A stretch of DNA of 64,000 bases, from NCBI RefSeq assembly GCF_020171655.1, contig NZ_JAIVAC010000001.1, forward strand, positions 310,001-374,000, given 5' to 3'. The notes under the pieces are model-generated. The model was not told the DNA's origin and searched no databases. It saw nothing but the letters and a program-made list of their open reading frames with translations. A program made the translations under genes and the position numbers. Of this stretch, positions 51,500-59,245 are shown piece after piece. This DNA is from Exiguobacterium aestuarii. Lineage in GTDB: Bacteria; Bacillota; Bacilli; Exiguobacteriales; Exiguobacteriaceae. The first letter of the stretch is position 1. The number at the start of each line of letters is the position of its first letter.

Positions 51500-52792
51500 G
51501 TGGCAGTATTTGAATTTAAATTACCAGATATCGGTGAAGGTATTCACGAAGGTGAAATCGTCAAGTGGTTCGTAAAAGCAGGGGATACGGTCAAAGAGGA
51601 CGATGTTCTTTTAGAAGTACAAAACGACAAAGCAGTCGTTGAAATCCCAGCTCCAGTCGACGGTACAGTCAAAGAAGTTAAAGTTTCTGAAGGTACAGTT
51701 GCCGTAGTCGGCGACGTCCTCATTTCGTTTGACATCGAAGGCGACGCACCAGCAGGTGAAGAAGAAGAAGCACCTGAACAACCGAAAGCAGAAGAGAAGA
51801 CAGAAGACGTGAAAGAAGATGTGAAAGAAGACGCGCCACGCGACGTTCAACTTCACAAATCTGAGCGTGTCATCGCAATGCCATCTGTCCGTAAATATGC
51901 ACGTGAAAAAGGTGTCGACATCCGTGAAGTAAACGGTTCTGGCGACAACGGTCGCGTCTTGAAAGAAGACATTGATGCATTCGCGAACGGTGAAGCACCG
52001 TCTGCAGAAGCTACAACAGAGAAAACAGATTCTGTAGCACCAGCAGCAGCTGCGAAAACGGAAATCAAGCCTTACGAGTCAGCGACTCCAGAACTTGAAA
52101 CACGTGAGAAAATCCGTGGAATCCGTAAAGCCATCTCGAAAGCTATGGTTAACTCGAAACACACTGCACCACACGTTACGCTCATGGACGAAGTCGACGT
52201 TACAAAACTCGTCGCACTCCGCAAAGACTTCAAACAAGTCGCGGCTGACCAAGGCGTGAAACTCACGTACTTGCCATTCGTCGTGAAAGCATTGACTGCT
52301 GCAGCGAAAGCATTCCCAACAATCAACGCTTCAATCGATGATGTGAACGAAGAAATCGTTTACAAAAACTATTACAACATCGGTATCGCAGCTGACACGG
52401 ACAACGGACTCGTTGTACCAGTCGTAAAAGATGCAGACCGTAAATCAATCTATGCACTTGCTACAAACATTAACGAACTTGCAGGTAAAGCTCGTGAAGG
52501 TAAGCTCGCTGGGGAAGACATGAAAGGCGGATCGATCACAATCACAAACATCGGTTCTGCTGGTGGACAATGGTTCACACCTGTCATCAACCACCCAGAA
52601 GTTGCAATTCTCGGTATCGGTCGTATCGCTGAGAAAGCTGTCGTGAAGAACGGTGAAATCGTTGCTGCGCCAGTACTTGCACTTTCATTCAGCTTTGACC
52701 ACCGCCTCATCGACGGTGCGACTGCACAAAACGCTCTTAACATGGTGAAACGCTTGCTCGAAGACCCAGCACTTCTAATGATGGAGGGATAA
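51500..52792 (+). CDS. pdhC: Dihydrolipoamide acetyltransferase E2 of pyruvate dehydrogenase
   Basis: A 430-residue E2 core. One lipoyl domain (residues about 2-77, Lys in QNDKAVVEI), an acidic linker ([14 protein letters not shown]), a peripheral-subunit-binding domain (about 127-162, [20 protein letters not shown]), an Ala-rich linker and the catalytic domain ending in [12 protein letters not shown] with the active His. It transfers acetyl groups to CoA. The start is GTG at 51500 after GGGAGGAAAAA. It follows an intercistronic hairpin. Confidence 0.96.
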   Translation: MAVFEFKLPDIGEGIHEGEIVKWFVKAGDTVKEDDVLLEVQNDKAVVEIPAPVDGTVKEVKVSEGTVAVVGDVLISFDIEGDAPAGEEEEAPEQPKAEEKTEDVKEDVKEDAPRDVQLHKSERVIAMPSVRKYAREKGVDIREVNGSGDNGRVLKEDIDAFANGEAPSAEATTEKTDSVAPAAAAKTEIKPYESATPELETREKIRGIRKAISKAMVNSKHTAPHVTLMDEVDVTKLVALRKDFKQVAADQGVKLTYLPFVVKALTAAAKAFPTINASIDDVNEEIVYKNYYNIGIAADTDNGLVVPVVKDADRKSIYALATNINELAGKAREGKLAGEDMKGGSITITNIGSAGGQWFTPVINHPEVAILGIGRIAEKAVVKNGEIVAAPVLALSFSFDHRLIDGATAQNALNMVKRLLEDPALLMMEG

Positions 52793-52796
52793 GAAC

Positions 52797-54209
52797 ATGG
52801 TAGTAGGAGAATTCGCACAAGAAACTGATTTGCTTGTCATCGGTGCCGGTCCTGGTGGATACGTTGCCGCAATCCGTGGCGCACAGCTCGGAATGAAAGT
52901 AACAATCGTTGAGAAAGGCAACTTCGGTGGCGTCTGCCTAAACGTCGGATGTATCCCATCGAAAGCGTTGATCACAGCTGGACACAACTTCCAACACGCT
53001 AAAGGACATGATTCAATGGGAATCTCGTCTGACAACGTGTCAGTGGACTTCACAAAAGTTCAAGACTGGAAACAGTCAGTTGTTAACAAATTGACTGGCG
53101 GTGTCAAAGGTCTCCTCAAAGGAAACAAGATTGAAATCGTTCAAGGTGAAGCTTTCTTCGCTTCTGAAGACACAGTTCGTGTCATCACAGAAGACAGCTC
53201 AACTCCTTACAAATTCAAAAAAGCGATTGTTGCGACTGGTTCTACACCAATCGAGATCCCATCGTTCAAATGGTCAAAACGCGTCCTTTCTTCAACTGGC
53301 GCATTGGCACTTCCTGAAGTACCGAAGAAACTCGTCGTCATCGGCGGTGGATACATCGGTATGGAGCTCGGTACTGCATACGCTAACTTCGATACAGAAG
53401 TAGTTGTTGTAGAAGGCGCTAGCGACATCTTGTCTGGTTTCGAACCACAAATGACGCAAATCGTTAAGAAAAAACTCAAACAAAAAGGTAACGTCACAAT
53501 CCACACAAACGCACTTGCTAAAGGTGTCGAAGAAACGGAAGACGGCGTAACTGTTAAGTTTGAAGTAAACGGTGAAGAGCAATCTGTTGAAGCGGACTAT
53601 GTCCTCGTCACAGTTGGTCGTCGTCCAAACACAGGCGACATCGGTCTTGAGAACGCGGACGTTAAAATCAGCGACCGTGGAATCATCGAAATCGATGACC
53701 AATGTAAGACTTCGAACGAAAACATCTATGCAATCGGTGATATCGTTCCTGGACCACCACTTGCACACAAAGCATCTTACGAAGCGAAAATCGCAGCTGA
53801 AGCAGCAGCAGGTAAGCCAGCTTACCTCGACTACTCTGCAATCCCTGCAGTCGTCTTCACAGATCCTGAACTCGCAACTGTTGGTTACACAGAACCACTC
53901 GCAAAAGAAGAAGGACTCGAAATCACAGTTTCGAAATTCCCATTTGCAGCGAACGGTCGTGCACTTGCACTTGATGAGCCAGACGGCTTCATGAAGCTCA
54001 TCACTCGCAAAGAGGACGGTCTCTTGATCGGTGCCCAAATCGCGGGTACTGGCGCATCAGATATGATTGCTGAGCTTGGTCTCGCAATCGAAGCTGGTAT
54101 GACTGCTGAAGATATCGCACTTACAATCCACGCTCACCCATCACTCGGTGAGATGGCAATGGAAGCTGCTGAAATCGCAATGGGTATGCCAATCCACGTC
54201 GTTAAATAA
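52797..54209 (+). CDS. pdhD: Dihydrolipoamide dehydrogenase E3
   Basis: A 470-residue FAD-dependent disulfide oxidoreductase. FAD site [12 protein letters not shown], redox Cys pair in [18 protein letters not shown] site [12 protein letters not shown], second FAD site YAIGDIV and the C-terminal His-Glu active site in HAHPSLGE. It reoxidises the lipoyl groups of PdhC and gives NADH, and may also serve other 2-oxo acid complexes. GGAGGG precedes the ATG, 4 nt after the pdhC stop. The operon ends in a strong terminator. Confidence 0.97.
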   Translation: MVVGEFAQETDLLVIGAGPGGYVAAIRGAQLGMKVTIVEKGNFGGVCLNVGCIPSKALITAGHNFQHAKGHDSMGISSDNVSVDFTKVQDWKQSVVNKLTGGVKGLLKGNKIEIVQGEAFFASEDTVRVITEDSSTPYKFKKAIVATGSTPIEIPSFKWSKRVLSSTGALALPEVPKKLVVIGGGYIGMELGTAYANFDTEVVVVEGASDILSGFEPQMTQIVKKKLKQKGNVTIHTNALAKGVEETEDGVTVKFEVNGEEQSVEADYVLVTVGRRPNTGDIGLENADVKISDRGIIEIDDQCKTSNENIYAIGDIVPGPPLAHKASYEAKIAAEAAAGKPAYLDYSAIPAVVFTDPELATVGYTEPLAKEEGLEITVSKFPFAANGRALALDEPDGFMKLITRKEDGLLIGAQIAGTGASDMIAELGLAIEAGMTAEDIALTIHAHPSLGEMAMEAAEIAMGMPIHVVK

Positions 54210-54218
54210 GCACGCTAG

Positions 54219-54253
54219 AAAAAACTCTCTCACGTTTTGTGAGAGAGTTTTTT
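54219..54253. terminator. Bidirectional terminator of pdhABCD and the acetyltransferase gene
   Basis: AAAAAACTCTCTCAC (54219-54233) pairs perfectly with GTGAGAGAGTTTTTT (54239-54253). Confidence 0.93.
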
Positions 54254-54679
54254 GATATAGGTGACGACGCGTTCAACTTCCTGGAATCCAATCTTCTCAT
54301 GGAACTGTTGACTGTTCTCGTTTTCAAGTTCGGTATCCGATGCCAGTTCGATACAACCATGACGTGCAGCGAACATTGACGCAGCATCAATCAGACGGGC
54401 AGCGACACCTCTCTGACGCTCGGATTCAACAACATAGATTCCTTCCACATAGGCTGTCGGAGACATGCTTGAACCTGGCACGTAGTCATGCCGGAAGCTG
54501 AGCTGGCAAAATCCAATCGCTTTTGTGTCATAGGATGCGATGAAATAATGCATTTTTTTTGAAGCAAGACCGAGTTTGACTTCCATCCGCAATTCCTCAA
54601 TCGGGGCGTCGGGCCATAGCTCATGCATCAATTGCGCGAGTGCTTCTTGGTTTGACGGTTTGGCATACTCAATTTTCAT
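54230..54679 (-). CDS. GNAT acetyltransferase resembling aminoglycoside 6'-N-acetyltransferases
   Basis: A 149-residue GNAT protein whose motifs line up with the AAC(6') family as I remember it: LWPD near residue 22, SFRHDYVPG-type segment, SPTAYVEGIYV, the acetyl-CoA loop RQRGVAARL, and ELASDTELENENSQQFHEKIGFQEVERVV near the end. Family members acetylate aminoglycosides, but chromosomal homologues may have other substrates. The ATG at 54679 follows AAGGAGAG. It is convergent with pdhD and shares its terminator. Confidence 0.72.
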   Translation of the reverse strand: MKIEYAKPSNQEALAQLMHELWPDAPIEELRMEVKLGLASKKMHYFIASYDTKAIGFCQLSFRHDYVPGSSMSPTAYVEGIYVVESERQRGVAARLIDAASMFAARHGCIELASDTELENENSQQFHEKIGFQEVERVVTYIKKLSHKT

Positions 54680-54754
54680 GATGACTCTCTCCTTAGGTTT
54701 CATACTTGTAGTATAAAGGAAAATACTTGTGAAGAGAGAAGGGAGGGAATCCTG

Positions 54755-55060
54755 ATGGCATTCGATGAGGAGTTATTATATACCGTATCCGAGACGAGTC
54801 GTGTACGTTTCACCGGGATTGAGACAGAAGCTGCCCGCTATGACTTTGGTTTCGTCTATACACATCAATTCATGGGCAAGGTATTAGTTGTCTGTATGCA
54901 AACGGGTCAATCGGCCCTTCTTGATCTGCATGCGCTAGAAGAGCCCCGTCAATTGTATCCGATGCTCGGCATTAACTTGAATGATACAGAACACGTCGCT
55001 GAATTTTTACGACTCTGCCTAGTTGAAAAAACAGAAGCATCTGAAGAAATTGACACTTGA
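54755..55060 (+). CDS. DUF3055 family protein
   Basis: A 101-residue soluble protein. The segments ETSRVRFTGIETEAARYDFGFVYTHQFMGKVLVVCMQTGQSALL fit the DUF3055 (SAV0927-like) family, which has no known function. GAAGGGAGGG precedes the ATG. It lies between the acetyltransferase gene and the small-RNA promoter at 55057, and its last codons overlap that promoter. Confidence 0.8.
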   Translation: MAFDEELLYTVSETSRVRFTGIETEAARYDFGFVYTHQFMGKVLVVCMQTGQSALLDLHALEEPRQLYPMLGINLNDTEHVAEFLRLCLVEKTEASEEIDT

Positions 55061-55085
55061 AAACATGTAAGCGTTTTCTTATAAT
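55057..55085 (+). promoter_or_regulatory. Promoter with a perfect cre site in its spacer
   Basis: TTGAAA (55057-55062) and TATAAT (55080-55085) are 17 bp apart. Between them TGTAAGCGTTTTCT (55066-55079) matches the cre consensus at all 14 positions. CcpA binding there would block RNA polymerase. The predicted start is near 55092. Confidence 0.78.
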
Positions 55086-55091
55086 AAGCAA

Positions 55092-55177
55092 TAGGGGAAG
55101 CAATTCGATCATCTACAGCCACCTTTTCTGAGATGACATAAAAAATGAGCCGGTCACGATGACCGGCTCATTTTTTA
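55092..55177 (+). ncRNA. Candidate CcpA-repressed small RNA at the SR1 position
   Basis: A strong promoter and a strong terminator (55141-55176) delimit an RNA of about 85 nt with nothing coding on the plus strand after it. The 5' part has AGGGGAAG but no ATG, GTG or TTG at a useful distance. The locus, between pdhD and the speA-type gene, is where B. subtilis encodes SR1, a small RNA made under gluconeogenic conditions. Whether the two RNAs are related in sequence is not known; the B. subtilis gene is longer, encodes SR1P and is controlled mainly by CcpN. Confidence 0.65.
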
Positions 55178-55178
55178 T
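55141..55178. terminator. Bidirectional terminator of the small RNA and the decarboxylase gene
   Basis: AAAAATGAGCCGGTCA (55141-55156) pairs perfectly with TGACCGGCTCATTTTT (55160-55175), loop CGA. Confidence 0.94.
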
Positions 55179-56660
55179 TTAGCGAATCGCTTTTGTTTGT
55201 TGGATGACTTTAATCATTTGAAGAGACTCATCTTCAAGACCTTGAACCGGGAGACCGGCTTCGATGTTGGCCATGATGTATTCGAGTGTCGACGTTGTGA
55301 TCAATTCACCTGGAATGATGATTGGAATTCCTGGTGGGTACACCATAATGAATTCAGCTGAAATGCGTCCGACGGCGTTCTCAAGAGGGATCGTCTCCGT
55401 CTCTTCATAAAATGCATCACGCGGGCTAAGAGCCAATGGCGGGATTTCAGGAAGCATGATTGAGAGTGAGTCATTCCCAGACTTCTGATAAACGGACACG
55501 ACGTCACGCATCGCTTCAATCAATGCTTGAATCGTCGACTCATCGTCTGCTGACGTAACAATGAAGAGCACGTTCAATAAATCTGACATTTCGACTTCGA
55601 TGCGGTGTTTCTCACGAAGGTACTTCTCGACTTCAAATCCTGTCACACCGAGCTCGCGAACCGATACGAGAACTTTTGTCTCATCGAGTGCATAAGTCGA
55701 TTCTGAGTGAAGCTCCGCGTGTCCGTAAACCGACAAGTTTGGCATTTGACCGATTGCTGTCCGTGCTGCTCGAGCAAGGTCAAGCGCACGTTCGTTCATC
55801 ATATGACCTTTCGTCGCAAGCTGTCGACGCGCCGCATCAAGAGAAGCAAGGAGCAAGTATGATGTTGAAGTCGTCGTGATCATCGAAAGCATCGCATGAA
55901 TCCGCTCTGGTGAAACGAGACCGCGGCGTACGTTCAAAATGGAACTCCCTGTCATCGATCCGCCAAGTTTATGCACGCTCGTTGCCGCCACGTCCGCTCC
56001 TGCTTGCATCGCCGAGAGTGGGAGTTCATCGTGAAACGGAAGATGGACGCCGTGTGCCTCATCGACAAGTACGGGCACATCTTGTGCATGAGCGACGTCA
56101 ACGATTCGCTCCAAATCACCCGCGACACCGAAATAAGTCGGGTTGATGACAAGTACGGCTTTTGTATCCGGATGAAGCTCGAGTGCACGTTCTACAGCAC
56201 TTGCTGTAATCCCGTGCGCGATGCCGTACGTCTCATCGAATTCTGGGTGGATGAAGACCGGGTGTGCACCCGTCAAGACGAGCGCGGACATGACCGATTT
56301 GTGCACGTTACGTGGAACGATGATTTTCTCATTCGGTCCGACGACGCCCATGATCATCGCCATGATGGCACTCGACGTTCCTTGAACGGAGAAAAAGGTC
56401 TCATCAGCACGGAACGCCTCTGCCGCCAAGCGTTCCGCTTCAGCGATTGCCGCTTTTGGATGATGAAGGTCATCGAGTGGGGCAATGTTAATCAAATCAA
56501 TTTTTAGGGCGTTTTCGCCAATAAAGTCACGAAACTCCGGGTCCATCCCTTTCCCGCTCTTGTGACCAGGAATATGGAACGCAATCGGATTTGAGTCGAC
56601 ATGTTCAAGTAACGTGTCAAATAGTGGCGTTTCGAGCTGAGTAGCACCTTTTAATTTCAA
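55179..56660 (-). CDS. speA: Arginine/lysine/ornithine-type decarboxylase (SpeA family, PLP-dependent)
   Basis: A 493-residue fold-III-like basic amino acid decarboxylase of the SpeA/Cad group of Bacillales (about 490 residues). It has FHIPGHKSGKG near the N-terminus, FFSVQGTSSAIMAM, DEAHGVHLPFH, and the PLP lysine in SVHKLGGSMTGSS. The usual product is agmatine from arginine, the first step to polyamines, but lysine decarboxylation cannot be ruled out. The start is TTG at 56660 after AAGGGGGAT. Its position downstream of pdhD matches speA. Confidence 0.88.
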   Translation of the reverse strand: MKLKGATQLETPLFDTLLEHVDSNPIAFHIPGHKSGKGMDPEFRDFIGENALKIDLINIAPLDDLHHPKAAIAEAERLAAEAFRADETFFSVQGTSSAIMAMIMGVVGPNEKIIVPRNVHKSVMSALVLTGAHPVFIHPEFDETYGIAHGITASAVERALELHPDTKAVLVINPTYFGVAGDLERIVDVAHAQDVPVLVDEAHGVHLPFHDELPLSAMQAGADVAATSVHKLGGSMTGSSILNVRRGLVSPERIHAMLSMITTTSTSYLLLASLDAARRQLATKGHMMNERALDLARAARTAIGQMPNLSVYGHAELHSESTYALDETKVLVSVRELGVTGFEVEKYLREKHRIEVEMSDLLNVLFIVTSADDESTIQALIEAMRDVVSVYQKSGNDSLSIMLPEIPPLALSPRDAFYEETETIPLENAVGRISAEFIMVYPPGIPIIIPGELITTSTLEYIMANIEAGLPVQGLEDESLQMIKVIQQTKAIR

Positions 56661-56772
56661 TCGTAAATCCCCCTTGGAATCAGTTTATTTATTAGATGAA
56701 TGATATCGTTACGTTATATGTTGATTTTAAAAAAAGAAGCAACAAAAAAACTATAGAGATTTCTGACGTAAC

Positions 56773-56800
56773 TTGCAATAGTTTTTTTTGTTGATACAAT
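56773..56800 (+). promoter_or_regulatory. Promoter of the yktA-like gene
   Basis: TTGCAA (56773-56778) and TACAAT (56795-56800), 16-bp spacing. The start would be near 56807, just before the ribosome site. Confidence 0.6.
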
Positions 56801-56819
56801 GAGTGTCGAGGTGAACAAT

Positions 56820-57086
56820 ATGCAAATCAATTATCCGATTAATCCGGATTGGACGACCGATGAATTGATCGAGGTCGTCGAGTTTTATAATGTCGTTGCA
56901 CAAGCGAACGAAGGTGGAGTCGAGCGTGAGGTTTTCCTAGACGCGTATCGAGCTTTCAAGCAAATCGTAACATCTAAGTCAGAAGAGAAACAACTGAACG
57001 CGGTTCACGATGAACAGACTGGATATTCTACGTATCGTACCGTTCAAGTAGCGATGAAGTCATCGAGCAAAATGATTAAACTGTAA
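56820..57086 (+). CDS. yktA: UPF0223 family protein YktA
   Basis: An 88-residue soluble protein starting MQINYPINPDWTTDELIEVVEFYNVV and ending with YSTYRTVQVAMKSSSKMIKL, both parts as in YktA (UPF0223). Function unknown. ATG 56820 follows GAGGTGAAC; a start at 56799 would precede the transcript start. It comes after the speA-type gene as in B. subtilis. A terminator follows. Confidence 0.9.
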   Translation: MQINYPINPDWTTDELIEVVEFYNVVAQANEGGVEREVFLDAYRAFKQIVTSKSEEKQLNAVHDEQTGYSTYRTVQVAMKSSSKMIKL

Positions 57087-57091
57087 GTCGG

Positions 57092-57126
57092 AGCATGCCC
57101 GTGCAAATTCAGGCATGCTTTTTTGT
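57092..57126 (+). terminator. Terminator of yktA
   Basis: AGCATGCC (57092-57099) pairs with GGCATGCT (57112-57119), followed by TTTTTT. Confidence 0.9.
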
Positions 57127-57259
57127 TATTTCTTCTTAAAAGTCGGGTACAGTTACCTAACACTTATTCAGGTTTAAGGGGATTAAAATTGGGAATATAT
57201 CCATTAAGATAAAAAATTCAAAATAGTCAGACAATTATCTTTCTTTTTCGAATTTTATC

Positions 57260-57268
57260 TGATATACT
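57260..57268 (+). promoter_or_regulatory. Extended -10 promoter candidate
   Basis: TGATATACT (TG-n-TATACT). No clear -35. It would drive the 62-residue hypothetical gene. The rest of 57127-57300 shows AT-rich sequence only. Confidence 0.45.
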
Positions 57269-57323
57269 CAATTCAACTCACTAAACCGTAACTTGTAGCC
57301 CAACAAAAGGAGTGTGGCATCTT

Positions 57324-57512
57324 ATGAAACAAGTGATTGAGGCATTCAAAAGAAAAGACGCAGAAAAACGGATTCCGGTGCTGCGCTTGGAGATTGATTA
57401 TGAATTGGCAACCCTTTTCGATGCGATGGCGTCACAGGATGATGCTACAGTTCAGGCTAGCAAGCATCGGTTGGAGAAGTACCGCCAAGAATTATTGCGT
57501 CTCGAAGCCTAA
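57324..57512 (+). CDS. Small hypothetical protein, 62 residues
   Basis: ATG 57324 is preceded by AAAGGAG at about 11 nt; a GTG at 57312 overlaps that site. The product (MKQVIEAFKRKDAEKRIPVLRLEIDYELATLFDAMASQDD...KHRLEKYRQELLRLEA) is almost wholly helical with heptad-like Leu spacing, so a short coiled coil is likely. Its place between yktA and suhB corresponds to ykzI in B. subtilis, but sequence identity was not checked. A terminator follows. Confidence 0.65.
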   Translation: MKQVIEAFKRKDAEKRIPVLRLEIDYELATLFDAMASQDDATVQASKHRLEKYRQELLRLEA

Positions 57513-57530
57513 CCATTACACACACATTCA

Positions 57531-57560
57531 ACCAGTATTCCGAGCGGATACTGGTTTTTG
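57531..57560 (+). terminator. Terminator of the 62-residue gene
   Basis: CCAGTAT-T-CCG (57532-57542) pairs with CGG-ATACTGG (57545-57554), then TTTTTG. Confidence 0.85.
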
Positions 57561-57590
57561 TTTGGTACAATACAGTTGAGGTGATCACAG

Positions 57591-58844
57591 ATGATAGAAT
57601 GGTTTGCAGTCGATTTAATCAAACAGGCGGGAGAGCTGATTCGTCGCGAGATTGATCAACATTATGAAGTGGAACGAAAGACCGGAAAAGGAGACTTGGT
57701 CACTGAAATTGACCGAGCGGTGGAACAGCTGATTGTCCGCCGTATCCAAAACCGATTCCCGGACCATCAAATCATGGGGGAAGAAGGAACGACGGATACG
57801 CCAGACACGTTATCAGGAACGGTCTGGTTCGTCGATCCAATTGATGGGACGTTAAACTTTATTCATCAGAAGCGTATGTTCGCCATCTCGGTGGCCGTGA
57901 TGGTCGATGGAGTCGTAGAGTACGGATTCGTCTATGACGTGATGGCGGATGAGATGTTTATGGCTAGAAAAGGGTATGGTGCGACATTGAACGGACGGAC
58001 ATTGACGTATCTACATGAACATCATGTACGAGATGCATTTTTAAGTATGAATGCGACGTGGGTCACTCCGAACCATCAAATTGCCCCGGAAATCCTTGCC
58101 CCGATTGTTCGAGATTCGATTGGGACACGGGCGCATGGCGCTGCCTCGCTTGAGCTTGCTTGGCTCGCCGCAGGACGAGTGGACGGATACATTACGATGC
58201 GCAATATGCCGTGGGATTATGCTGCAGGGAAATTGCTCGTCGAAGAAGTGGGTGGACGGGTCGTTTCCTTATATGGGGAAACGATTCGATACGATGGGAG
58301 AACATCTGTATTGGCAGGAAGCGAGACATTCGTCAATGACGTCATCAAACACTATGTCATCGCAAAAGGGGTGACCCCCGAAGCGAAGCCGGATCTTCAA
58401 ATCGTGGAACATGAATCGTATGAAGAAATTCGTGATTTACTCGTTTTAGCGAATCCGAATGAAGCGATGGTGCGAGAACAGTTTCAAACAGGACGAACGT
58501 TTAAAGCGTTACTCGGAGGAGAAATCGTCGGTGCCTATATGCTCGTATCGCACGGGGCAGGACGGGTCGAGCTTGTCAATATCGCGGTGAAGCCGGAGAG
58601 ACAAAACCAAACGATTGGTCAGCGGATGCTACAAGACGCGGTAAAACGGGCGACGACACTTGGCGGTCAAGAACTCCTCGTTTGTACGGGGAATTCAAGC
58701 ATCATGCAATTGCGTTTTTATCAACAAGCCGGATTCCGATTTGATTCTGTGGAACGTGATTATTTTATCCAATATGGATACGATCCGATCGAGGAGGATG
58801 GTTTGGTCTTACGTGACCGCATCTGTTTGACGCGTCCGATTTGA
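57591..58844 (+). CDS. suhB: Inositol monophosphatase family protein fused to a GNAT acetyltransferase
   Basis: A 417-residue two-domain protein. Residues 1 to about 262 are an IMPase: TEID near 38-41, GEE at 63-65, metal motif DPIDGT (Asp82, Asp85) and the C-terminal WDYAAGKLLVEE segment. Residues about 280-417 form a GNAT domain: YEEIRDLLVLANPNEAMV, GGEIVGAYMLVSH, VELVNIAVKPERQNQTIGQRML (acetyl-CoA site), LRFYQQAGFRFDSVERDYF. SuhB (YktC) in B. subtilis is the phosphatase alone. The fusion suggests a phosphorylated amine or a regulatory acetylation, but the substrate is unknown. A GAGGTG site precedes the ATG. Confidence 0.9.
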   Translation: MIEWFAVDLIKQAGELIRREIDQHYEVERKTGKGDLVTEIDRAVEQLIVRRIQNRFPDHQIMGEEGTTDTPDTLSGTVWFVDPIDGTLNFIHQKRMFAISVAVMVDGVVEYGFVYDVMADEMFMARKGYGATLNGRTLTYLHEHHVRDAFLSMNATWVTPNHQIAPEILAPIVRDSIGTRAHGAASLELAWLAAGRVDGYITMRNMPWDYAAGKLLVEEVGGRVVSLYGETIRYDGRTSVLAGSETFVNDVIKHYVIAKGVTPEAKPDLQIVEHESYEEIRDLLVLANPNEAMVREQFQTGRTFKALLGGEIVGAYMLVSHGAGRVELVNIAVKPERQNQTIGQRMLQDAVKRATTLGGQELLVCTGNSSIMQLRFYQQAGFRFDSVERDYFIQYGYDPIEEDGLVLRDRICLTRPI

Positions 58845-58864
58845 GTTATCAAATAAAAGGAAAG

Positions 58865-58903
58865 AGGGTTGCTCTGACGAAAGTCGGGCAACCCTATTGT
58901 GTT
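58865..58903 (+). terminator. Hairpin terminator after the suhB fusion
   Basis: AGGGTTGC (58865-58872) pairs with GCAACCCT (58888-58895), with inner CTGAC/GTC pairing; T-rich tail is broken. Confidence 0.65.
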
Positions 58904-58905
58904 TA

Positions 58906-59082
58906 TTAAGATTGACGGTCGGAAAGAATGCGACGACGTAATTGAATACCAAAGAACGTCGCGACACCACTAAGTACGAGACTGCCTAAAATGATGGCGG
59001 CGCTTCCTTCGGCCACCCCAATGCCGATGCCGACAAATCCAGCGACGACGGCCATGGCAATCAATAGAAACATAAGCTGCAT
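58906..59082 (-). CDS. ylaF: Small membrane protein YlaF (DUF5325 type)
   Basis: A 58-residue gene, easily missed. The ATG at 59082 follows AAGGAGGAG. The product starts MQLMFLLIAMAVVAGFVGIG and has two hydrophobic helices (residues about 3-22 and 27-46) with a charged end (RRRILSDRQS). It resembles YlaF of B. subtilis, which lies before ylaG (typA); here it is divergent from typA. Function unknown. Confidence 0.7.
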   Translation of the reverse strand: MQLMFLLIAMAVVAGFVGIGIGVAEGSAAIILGSLVLSGVATFFGIQLRRRILSDRQS

Positions 59083-59163
59083 GGAGACTCCTCCTTATTT
59101 TCTCTTCTCTACCCCATTGTATGATAAAAAACGTCCAATGAAAACGTTCACAGTCGATTCCAC

Positions 59164-59194
59164 TCGACAAAGGTACTGTGACGTGTGCTATACT
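59164..59194 (+). promoter_or_regulatory. Promoter of typA
   Basis: TGCTATACT (extended -10; TATACT at 59189-59194) with TCGACA at 59164-59169, 19-bp spacing. Confidence 0.55.
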
Positions 59195-59245
59195 CTTAAA
59201 GTTGAAGAAAAGCTGAAACTTTTTAAATAAGAGAGGAATAACTAC

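Noticed and set aside
53292-54038. A 248-codon minus-strand frame inside pdhD
   Set aside because: The product is Cys/Phe-rich with no ribosome site, typical of the antisense of a highly expressed gene.
55971-56507. A 178-codon plus-strand frame inside the speA-type gene
   Set aside because: Antisense to a full-length conserved decarboxylase; no ribosome site or domain.
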